Shown piece by piece: positions 1-5,227 of a stretch of DNA of 13,832 nt (its first letter is position 1; each line of letters begins with the position of its first letter). The notes under the pieces are model-generated. The model saw nothing but the letters and a program-made list of their open reading frames with translations. It was not told the DNA's origin and did not search any database. The translations under genes and the position numbers were made by a program. This DNA is from an uncultured Collinsella sp. (GTDB lineage Bacteria > Actinomycetota > Coriobacteriia > Coriobacteriales > Coriobacteriaceae), in NCBI GenBank assembly GCA_900541025.1, contig UQIL01000037.1, forward strand, positions 1-13,832. Reading direction: 5' to 3'.

Positions 1-512
1 GCGCAGAAGAGTCCTTCGAACACGAGCTCGTTGGCCACCAGCATGCGCTCGATGACCTCGCGGTTATGCTCGGATAAATACAGGATGCCCAGTTCGCTTT
101 TCATATGCGCGACATCCTCGATAATCTCGTGGGTCTGCTCCTCGCGCAGGGTAAAGTCGTAACGCGCGGCATCGAACTCACGGATCACGTCTACAAACGC
201 GTCAACGGCAAAGGAATAATGCTGGCAGCTCACACTAAAGTGCGGCACCTGCTCGGATGCGCCCTTGTACTTGCCCTCGAGTAGGTCGGCCTGGTCGAGC
301 ACCTGACGCGCGTAGCCCAAGAAGGTCTCACCTTCCTCGGACACAATGACGCCCTTGTTGGTGCGCTCAAAGATGTGCACACCCATCTCGTTTTCGAGAT
401 CGCGAATCGACGCGGTAATCGAAGGCTGCGACACAAAGAGCCGGCGCGAGGCCTCGGTGATGCTGCCGCATTCGGCAACTTTGACGACATACCTGAGCTG
501 CTGAAGCTTCAT
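1..512 (-). CDS. LysR-family transcriptional regulator, 3' part cut off by the window edge
   Basis: The minus-strand frame from the ATG at 512 stays open to position 1 and gives the first 170 residues. Residues 1-60 are a typical LysR winged helix-turn-helix: it starts MKLQQLRYVVKVAE, continues with GSITEASRRLFVSQPSIT, and ends in a linker reading FERTNKGVIVSEEGETFL. A LysR protein is usually about 300 residues, so roughly the last 130, most of the effector-binding domain, lie outside the window. A strong AAGGAGA ribosome binding site lies 6 nt before the start and overlaps the stop of the upstream HAD gene, so the two are probably co-transcribed. LysR proteins bind DNA and respond to a small-molecule co-inducer. 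Neither the target nor the ligand can be read from this fragment. Confidence 0.9.
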   Translation of the reverse strand, partial: MKLQQLRYVVKVAECGSITEASRRLFVSQPSITASIRDLENEMGVHIFERTNKGVIVSEEGETFLGYARQVLDQADLLEGKYKGASEQVPHFSVSCQHYSFAVDAFVDVIREFDAARYDFTLREEQTHEIIEDVAHMKSELGILYLSEHNREVIERMLVANELVFEGLFC

Positions 513-522
513 GGCTGTCTCC

Positions 523-1431
523 TTAGCTGTTCGTGAGATTCGCGTCGGCAGCACCCGGCAGGCGCATAAACGGCGGCATCTCCCCCGTCGCGGCGCAGGC
601 GGCAATCTGATGCAGGGCTCCGGCAACCGCATCGTCTGCCGCAGCGCCGATATGCCAGCGCGCGGCAGCCGTGACGGCCTCGTTGGCATTGGCGACTGCA
701 ACGGAGTTGGGAACGGCATCGATCATGGGCAAATCGTTATCGGAATCGCCAAATACGGCCACCTCATCGGGCGTCAGGCCCAAAGCGCGCGCCAGCTCCA
801 GCGCAGCGCAGCCCTTGTCCCAACCGGCCGGAAGGATGTCAAACAGGCGCACACGGTTGTTGGGAAACACAAGCGAGAGTTCCGGCACCTCAGCGGCAAC
901 GCGCTCGCGTAGCTCCGCGAGCTCCTCACGTGAACGGGCACTCCAGATATTCGCCTTAAACACCGGCGTCTCATCGACGACGGGACGGCACGGGGCCTCT
1001 TCGCCTTTGAGCCACGCGTTGCCGCCCGACTCCATGGCGCGACGCACGCGCTCGGGATCGCTCGTCACGCAATAGGCATCGTTGTCCCAAAAATCATCAC
1101 CCAGACTGTAGACCTTCAGGTACGTATCGTCGGTCTCTTGCTCCAAGTAGTCAGCCAAACGCATAAGGGCGGCGTTGCCGGTCGCATGCGAGGCTACCAC
1201 CTCGCCGTCCACAAACATGACCTGGCCGTTGCAGAACGCACCGGTCGAGAAGCACTCGGAACGATTTTTGAACATCCAGCCCATCGCGGACGGCTGGCGA
1301 CCCGAAACCGGGCCAAAGTGCAGACCCGCCGCCTGCATGGCATGAATGCCCTCGATGGCGTAGTCGCTGACGCCGTCATGCCCGGCTGGAATCAGCGTAT
1401 CGTCCATATCGGTCAGCACAAGTTTAATCAT
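523..1431 (-). CDS. Cof-type HAD-superfamily phosphatase
   Basis: A 302-residue soluble HAD hydrolase. Motif I is DMDDT at residues 8-12 (nucleophile Asp8, acid/base Asp10), motif II is the SGR at 43-45, motif III is probably Lys206 in GWDKG, and motif IV is GDSDND at 228-233. The long segment between motifs II and III fits the C2 cap of the Cof subfamily (IIB), and the length is normal for the group. These enzymes dephosphorylate sugar phosphates, flavin or pyridoxal phosphates, or similar metabolites; the substrate cannot be predicted. The gene is 10 bp upstream of the LysR gene on the same strand and divergent from the thiamine operon. A GGGGG stretch 6 nt before the ATG is the only ribosome-binding signal. 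A possible -10 (TACAAT on the minus strand, 1460-1465) lies about 30 bp upstream, next to the hairpin at 1469-1503. Confidence 0.92.
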   Translation of the reverse strand: MIKLVLTDMDDTLIPAGHDGVSDYAIEGIHAMQAAGLHFGPVSGRQPSAMGWMFKNRSECFSTGAFCNGQVMFVDGEVVASHATGNAALMRLADYLEQETDDTYLKVYSLGDDFWDNDAYCVTSDPERVRRAMESGGNAWLKGEEAPCRPVVDETPVFKANIWSARSREELAELRERVAAEVPELSLVFPNNRVRLFDILPAGWDKGCAALELARALGLTPDEVAVFGDSDNDLPMIDAVPNSVAVANANEAVTAAARWHIGAAADDAVAGALHQIAACAATGEMPPFMRLPGAADANLTNS

Positions 1432-1468
1432 AAGGCCCCCATTCGTATCGGTCCTACCTATTGTAACG

Positions 1469-1503
1469 ACCTGCCAAAATAAACCTGTCCCTTTTTGGCA
1501 GGT
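1469..1503. repeat. Intergenic hairpin with CCTGTCCC in the loop
   Basis: Arms ACCTGCCAAAA (1469-1479) and TTTTGGCAGGT (1493-1503) are perfectly complementary over 11 bp and enclose TAAACCTGTCCCT. The element lies in the divergent promoter region between the HAD gene and the TPP riboswitch. Its loop carries the CTGTCCC word also seen in the hairpins at 11741, 12476 and 13704, although the arms differ. It could be a repetitive element or a terminator. There is no coding role. Confidence 0.7.
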
Positions 1504-1530
1504 GCGTTAGTATAGGGAACAACAGATTCG

Positions 1531-1622
1531 ATGCGGGAGTGCCGGCGGTGCAAACCACAAGGCTGAGAGGGCATGGGGCCCAATCCTTTGAACCTGTCAG
1601 TTAATGCTGGCGTAGGGAGCAT
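1531..1622 (+). promoter_or_regulatory. TPP riboswitch (thi-box aptamer)
   Basis: The conserved parts of a thiamine pyrophosphate aptamer occur in order: GGGAGTGCC after the 5' P1 strand, CTGAGA at 1563-1568, CCTTTGAACCTG at 1585-1596, TTAATGC at 1601-1607 and CGTAGGGA at 1611-1618. P1 closes as ATGC (1531-1534) with GCAT (1619-1622). It lies upstream of thiM and is followed by a terminator-like hairpin and then the thiM ribosome binding site, so TPP binding would be expected to lower expression of the operon. A TATAGG at 1511-1516 is a possible -10 box; no convincing -35 box was found. An open frame running through the aptamer into thiM is not coding. Confidence 0.95.
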
Positions 1623-1634
1623 GCCGCCTTTACA

Positions 1635-1664
1635 GGGGCGCTGTCTATGCACAGCGCCCCTTTT
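1635..1664 (+). terminator. Rho-independent terminator of the TPP riboswitch expression platform
   Basis: GGGGCGCTGT (1635-1644) and ACAGCGCCCC (1651-1660) form a perfect 10-bp GC-rich stem with a 6-nt loop, followed by TTTT. It lies between the aptamer and the thiM ribosome binding site (AAGGAGG, 1672-1678). This is the usual position for a TPP-dependent transcription terminator. The competing antiterminator pairing was not worked out. Confidence 0.85.
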
Positions 1665-1686
1665 CTATGCCAAGGAGGCATGTGCA

Positions 1687-2526
1687 GTGATTGATTCGGA
1701 ACAGCTTAAGCAACATATGGTCAAGGCCGTGGAGGAGATTCGCGCCACCAATCCGATGGCCGGCTCCATCACCAACACGGTGACGATCGATTTTGTCGCC
1801 AACGCGCAGCTCGCCGTGGGCGGATCGGCCGCCATGGTCTATCTGCCCGACGAGGGCGAGGCGCTCGTTGCCGGCGGCGGCGCCATCTATCTCAACATGG
1901 GCACGCTCTTCCCCATCTACGAGCAGACGATTCCCCGCGCGGCGAAGGCGGCACACGACGCCGGCAAGCCCTGGGTGCTCGATCCGGTGGGCCTGGGCAT
2001 CGGTAGCCTGCGCACCCAGTTGGTAAACGAGCTCAAGCAGTATAAGCCCGCCATCGTGCGCGGCAACGCCTCCGAGATTATCGCGCTCGCCGGCCTATGG
2101 GGTCTTGAGGGCGAGGCGGCCGATCTGAGCCGCGTACGCGGTGTCGATACCACCGACACGGTAGACGCCGCCCGCAATGCCGCGGTGGCGCTCGCCCGCT
2201 ACACCGGTGGCGCCGTAGTCGTCTCGGGCGAAGTCGACCTGATCACCGACGGCACGACCGTGGCCAAGTCCCACGGCGGCAGCCCGCTCATGTCCAAGAT
2301 CACCGGTTGCGGCTGCTCGCAGGGCGGCGTGCTGGCCGTGTATGCCTGCGCCGCCGATCCGTTTACGGCAGCCGTCTGCGGTACCGCCGTCTACAACGTC
2401 GCTGGCACGCGTGCTGCCGCCGTCGTCGATGCCCCGGCGAGCTTTAAGGTCGCCTTTATCGACGAGCTCTACCGCGCGAGCGCCCAGGACATCGCCGATA
2501 ACCGACTCGAGCTCGAGGAGGCATAA
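1687..2526 (+). CDS. thiM: Hydroxyethylthiazole kinase ThiM
   Basis: ThiM phosphorylates 4-methyl-5-(2-hydroxyethyl)thiazole with ATP, giving the thiazole phosphate used by ThiE. The 279-residue protein (family usually about 265-275) shows SITNTVTIDFVANAQLAVGG at 27-46, the substrate-site region; WVLDPVG at 96-102; RGNASEI at 125-131; and TGCGC at 206-210, the anion-hole segment in which Cys210 matches the catalytic cysteine of the family. The GTG at 1687 is chosen as start because AAGGAGG (1672-1678) lies 8 nt upstream and the family alignment begins just after it. The frame extends to 1573, but that part is riboswitch. It is the first gene of a three-gene thiamine unit, 3 nt before the next ATG, and is controlled by the TPP riboswitch. 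Confidence 0.95.
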   Translation: MIDSEQLKQHMVKAVEEIRATNPMAGSITNTVTIDFVANAQLAVGGSAAMVYLPDEGEALVAGGGAIYLNMGTLFPIYEQTIPRAAKAAHDAGKPWVLDPVGLGIGSLRTQLVNELKQYKPAIVRGNASEIIALAGLWGLEGEAADLSRVRGVDTTDTVDAARNAAVALARYTGGAVVVSGEVDLITDGTTVAKSHGGSPLMSKITGCGCSQGGVLAVYACAADPFTAAVCGTAVYNVAGTRAAAVVDAPASFKVAFIDELYRASAQDIADNRLELEEA

Positions 2527-2529
2527 GCC

Positions 2530-2871
2530 ATGTCCGAGCCCGCAACCAATGCCGGCATGAACACGCTCGTCGCTGTGGCCATCGCCCCATGCGGCACCGG
2601 CGATGAGCTATCCGCCGAGGTCGCCGAGGTCGTGCGCGTCATTCGCGAGAGCGGCCTTCCCAACCGCACCACCTCGATGTTCACCGAGATCGAGGGCGAC
2701 TGGGACGAGGTCATGCAGGTCGTGCGCGACGCAACCTTTGTGTTGGCGAGCAAGGGCATCCGAACCGAAGTCGTGCTCAAAGCCGATATTCGTCCCGGAT
2801 TTACCGACACCATGACCGGCAAACTCGAGCGCATGGAAGCGCAGATCAAAAAGCAGGAGGAAGCACGATGA
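2530..2871 (+). CDS. Thiamine-binding protein, MTH1187/YkoF family
   Basis: A 113-residue protein of the small ferredoxin-like-fold family once called DUF77 (Thiamine_BP). Visible family features are VAIAPCGTGDELSAEVAEVV at 15-34, SGLPNRTTSMFTEIEGDWDE at 41-60, and KADIRPG near 84-90. Members bind thiamine or its pyrimidine part (YkoF) and are taken to act in uptake, storage or hand-over of the vitamin. No signal peptide or membrane segment is seen, so it is probably cytoplasmic. Its ribosome binding site (GAGGAGG, 2515-2521) is inside the end of thiM, and its stop overlaps the thiE start as ATGA. It is thus tightly coupled between the two enzymes, which supports a role in thiamine precursor handling. 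The exact ligand is inferred. Confidence 0.85.
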   Translation: MSEPATNAGMNTLVAVAIAPCGTGDELSAEVAEVVRVIRESGLPNRTTSMFTEIEGDWDEVMQVVRDATFVLASKGIRTEVVLKADIRPGFTDTMTGKLERMEAQIKKQEEAR

Positions 2872-3563
2872 GTATCCGCGACAACCTTGATATCTCAGCC
2901 TATCTGGTGCTCGGCCCCGAAAATACCCTCGGGCGCCCCGTGGGCGATGTGGTGGCCCAGGCGCTCGACGCCGGCTTTACCTGCATCCAGGTGCGCTCCA
3001 AGGTGGCAAGCGCCCGCGAGATCATTGCGCTGACCGGCGACGCCGCGCAGGCTATCGCTCGGGCCGGCAAGACCGGTCAGGTCGCCTTGCTGATCGACGA
3101 CCGCCTGGACTGTGTGCTTGCCGCGCGCGAGCAGGGCATTGCCGTCGACGGCGTGCACGTAGGCCAGAGCGACATTCCCGTCGAGGTCTGTCGCAAGCTG
3201 CTGGGCCCCGACGCCATCGTGGGCCTTTCGGCCCGTTGCGAGGAGATGCTCGAATACGTCAAGACCGCCGACATGAGCCTGGTCGACTACCTGGGCATCG
3301 GCCCGCTCCACGAGACCGAGACCAAGCGCGACTGCGGACGCGCAGCCGATGGCTCCATCATCACCAAGAGCTTTGAGGACCTGGCCGCACTCCACGCGGC
3401 AAGCCCCGTGCCCATCGTGGTGGGCGGCGGCGTCAAGACGGCCGACCTGCCGCAGCTCAAGGCCACCGGCGTCGACGGCTTCTTTGTGGTGAGCGCCGTC
3501 TGCAGCGCCGACGACCCCTACGCCGCCGCCAAGGAGCTTGTCGACACCTGGCAGCAGGCATAA
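2868..3563 (+). CDS. thiE: Thiamine-phosphate synthase ThiE
   Basis: ThiE condenses HMP-pyrophosphate with thiazole phosphate to thiamine monophosphate and pyrophosphate. The 231-residue TIM-barrel protein has QVRSK at 41-45 (pyrophosphate and pyrimidine site), IDDRLD at 76-81, DGVHVGQSD at 94-102, DYLGIGPLHETETK at 140-153 and VVGGGV at 184-189, all in family order. HETETK replaces the more common PTxTK, a mild divergence in the phosphate-binding loop. The start overlaps the previous stop (ATGA), so translation is probably coupled; AGGAGG lies just upstream. It is the last gene of the riboswitch-controlled unit, and the palindrome array at 3608-3840 follows. thiD and thiC are not nearby, so the local unit is a salvage module. 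Confidence 0.94.
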   Translation: MSIRDNLDISAYLVLGPENTLGRPVGDVVAQALDAGFTCIQVRSKVASAREIIALTGDAAQAIARAGKTGQVALLIDDRLDCVLAAREQGIAVDGVHVGQSDIPVEVCRKLLGPDAIVGLSARCEEMLEYVKTADMSLVDYLGIGPLHETETKRDCGRAADGSIITKSFEDLAALHAASPVPIVVGGGVKTADLPQLKATGVDGFFVVSAVCSADDPYAAAKELVDTWQQA

Positions 3564-3607
3564 GTCTAGGCCGAGCAGCCGATCCGCGGCCTCATATCTT
3601 CAGCAAT

Positions 3608-3840
3608 GGAAAGCGCATCCCAGTTTGGACCTCCATTCCGGGATGCGCTTTCCGCATGCGGCTCCGTTGGGAAACCCCATCCCATTCCAGGCGCAAATTC
3701 TGGGACGCCGTTTCCAAAACCCGCCGTCGGGGAAACTGCATCCCGTTTTGGATGCCGATTCCGGGGCGCGCTTTCCGCTACGGGCCTCTCGCGGAAACCT
3801 CATCCCATTTTTAGCGCCGATTCCGGGATGCGCTTTCCGC
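3608..3840. repeat. Array of four tandem palindromic units, about 61 bp each
   Basis: Four units begin near 3608, 3670, 3731 and 3793, a period of 61-62 bp. Each has a left arm like GGAAACnnCATCCCA, a loop like TTTTGGCGCCGATTC and a right arm like GGGATGCGCTTTCC. Unit 1 has a perfect 14-bp stem (3608-3621 with 3640-3653). Unit 4 has a 16-bp stem with two mismatches (3791-3806 with 3825-3840). Units 2 and 3 are less perfect. The linkers between units are not alike. The array fills nearly the whole space between the convergent thiE and patatin genes, so RNA from either strand would fold into a row of hairpins. This fits a REP/BIME-like element or a two-way terminator or 3'-end stabiliser. No long open frame in it looks real. 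Confidence 0.9.
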
Positions 3841-3860
3841 CGAGTCCACGGCAGTTTGCT

Positions 3861-4730
3861 CTACTCTGCCAGATACGCTTCCAGCGCCGGCAAGGTCGCC
3901 TCCGCATCGTGGCGGCCGACCTGGTAGATACGCTCGAGCTCATCCGGCTCGCGGCACAGCGACGGCACCTTCACCGATTCGCTCGGCCGCACCACAAAGA
4001 CCTCGCCGGCAGCCTCACGACGCGCCAAGTCATCGAGCGTGGCATTGTAGACCTCATGCCGATGCTCAAGCGCTGCGACAAACTCCGGATAGTGACGGAA
4101 CACGCGACGCAGCATGGGCATCACGCTGTTGGGCTGCTTCACAAAGCCCGCCGGCTGCGTGAGTACCACGATATTGCGGTCATACCCCTGCGCAAACAGC
4201 CATGCGCTGGGAATAGAATCAGCCACGCCGCCATCCAGGTACTTACGGCCCTCAATGGCGACAGGGCGCGTCGCCACGGGAATCGCCGATGACGCCCGGA
4301 TCCACTCGATATCGTGCTCATCGCCATAGGGCAGGTCGTGGTAGACGGCCTTGCCCGTCTCGATATCGGTACACACGCACGTAAACCGCATGGGGCAGGC
4401 GCGATATGTCTCCAAATCGATGGGATCGCGCTCGATGGGCACCTCGTGATAGGCAAAATCGGCATTGAACATATCGCCGGTCCGCAGCCAGCTTGCTACA
4501 CCCGCATAGCGCTTATCGGCACAATAGGCCTTGTTATAGCGAATGGCGCGGCCGATCTGGCGCGATTTAAAGTTGTAGCCAAACGCCGCGCCCGCCGAGA
4601 CACCCACCATATGGTCGCAAGTTAAGCCGTGCTCCATCCAAACGTCGAGCACGCCCGCCGTATACATACCGCGGTAGCCGCCTCCCTCGAGTGCCAGCCC
4701 CACCGTGCGCGTCGTATTTGACTGTGCCAT
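3861..4730 (-). CDS. Patatin-like phospholipase family protein
   Basis: A 289-residue patatin-fold hydrolase. The oxyanion-hole loop is GGGYRG at 16-21, the nucleophile elbow is GVSAG at 43-47 with Ser45, and the second catalytic residue is Asp166 in DGG (166-168), so the Ser-Asp dyad is complete. The length and the motif YLDGGVADSIP suit the bacterial YjjU-like group. There is no signal peptide and no clear membrane segment, so it is probably cytoplasmic or loosely membrane-associated, acting on lipid acyl esters; the substrate is unknown. The start is the ATG at 4730, with GGAG about 9 nt upstream. The gene stands alone, convergent with thiE across the palindrome array and divergent from the GGDEF-EAL gene. 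Confidence 0.9.
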   Translation of the reverse strand: MAQSNTTRTVGLALEGGGYRGMYTAGVLDVWMEHGLTCDHMVGVSAGAAFGYNFKSRQIGRAIRYNKAYCADKRYAGVASWLRTGDMFNADFAYHEVPIERDPIDLETYRACPMRFTCVCTDIETGKAVYHDLPYGDEHDIEWIRASSAIPVATRPVAIEGRKYLDGGVADSIPSAWLFAQGYDRNIVVLTQPAGFVKQPNSVMPMLRRVFRHYPEFVAALEHRHEVYNATLDDLARREAAGEVFVVRPSESVKVPSLCREPDELERIYQVGRHDAEATLPALEAYLAE

Positions 4731-5054
4731 GCGACCATCTCCGTCCCCACAAATTCAAACGGGACAAGTATACCCGTCAACATATATCGTCCCAGTCGCA
4801 TTTTTATCGAACATCGCATCGTCGCGCTACCGCCTGTCGAATAATAGCCGCCCACAGCATGTGCACCCATATATAATTGTGCACTATTGTTTACACTACT
4901 CAGCTGTTATCAACAGCGAACATTAGCCGGCAAATTAACTCAACAACGCGGCAAGGCGGGGGCCTGGATACATGCAAAGCGCTGAGCAACGATGCATGTA
5001 CACAACGAGCTCGCCCGACGCAATCCGCCCCGACCTCAGAAAGCCGCTTAGAAC
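4731..5054. other. Divergent intergenic region with possible promoters and a leader hairpin
   Basis: This 324-bp gap separates the patatin gene (minus) from the first c-di-GMP gene (plus) and is much richer in A and T than its surroundings. It holds two GTGCAC words (4861-4866 and 4879-4884) flanking a perfect -10 hexamer; an imperfect palindrome centred on GTATAC (4763-4778); and a 7-bp hairpin TACATGC/GCATGTA (4969-4975 with 4994-5000). No good coding frame is seen, except that the last part may be decayed N-terminal coding sequence of the downstream gene. I do not recognise a known riboswitch here. Confidence 0.5.
4872..4877 (+). promoter_or_regulatory. Possible -10 box (TATAAT) between two GTGCAC sites
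   Basis: A consensus TATAAT lies between two copies of GTGCAC spaced 18 bp start to start. This could be a promoter for the downstream c-di-GMP gene, with flanking operator half-sites. No matching -35 hexamer is present at 16-18 bp, so support is weak. Confidence 0.3.
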
Positions 5055-5227
5055 ATGGATACTGTCAGTAATTACACCGAAACGCTCGAAAGACCGTCCG
5101 TGACCTTCTCGAGCGGCAGGAGGATCTGATCAGGACTGCCTTTACCGACCAGCTTACTGGGCTTGGCAACCGTGGCGGCTTTGCCCGTTCCCTCGAGGAG
5201 CTCTGGGAGCAGGACGCCCCCGTTACC
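5055..5227 (+). other. Displaced 5' end of the GGDEF-EAL gene, probable frameshift near 5088-5092
   Basis: The frame of the downstream gene is open back to a stop at 5069-5071 and encodes clear family sequence (DLLERQEDLIRTAFTDQLTG, then LGNRGGF), yet it contains no ATG, GTG or TTG before 5228. Another frame has an ATG at 5055 and reads MDTVSNYTETLE up to 5090. Joining the two by a one-base change in the GAAAG run at 5088-5092 gives ETLEKTVRDLLERQEDLIRT, which aligns without a gap to EQLQKTHAILQQERQLLERN in the neighbouring paralogue. This suggests one A has been lost, or miscalled in assembly. The 5055 frame is closed by a TAG at 5049, so even the repaired protein would be shorter at its N-terminus than the paralogue. 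Confidence 0.7.

Noticed and set aside
523..1075. Plus-strand open frames over the HAD gene
   Set aside because: They are antisense to an intact HAD phosphatase gene, lack ribosome binding sites and show no family motif.
1573..1686. Longer thiM reading from an upstream ATG
   Set aside because: This stretch is the TPP aptamer and terminator. The GTG at 1687 has a well-placed AAGGAGG and fits the family start.
3608..3840. CRISPR array
   Set aside because: The conserved parts are palindromic units with conserved loops and short linkers of about 10-15 nt. There are no uniform direct repeats with spacers of 30-40 nt, and no cas genes.
3606..4292. 228-residue plus-strand open frame across the palindrome array and the patatin gene
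   Set aside because: It begins in the repeat array and is antisense to a clear patatin gene with a complete catalytic dyad.
4884..5054. c-di-GMP (GEMM) riboswitch upstream of the GGDEF-EAL gene
   Set aside because: The leader has GCAAAG and a hairpin, but the conserved GEMM core and its tetraloop-receptor arrangement are not present.
5124..5131. Non-standard start (CTG or ATC) after AGGAGG at 5118-5123 for the GGDEF-EAL gene
   Set aside because: The CTG is only 2 nt from the AGGAGG, and ATC starts are very rare. The AGGAGG itself encodes part of the segment that aligns with the paralogue, so a frameshift explains the data better.
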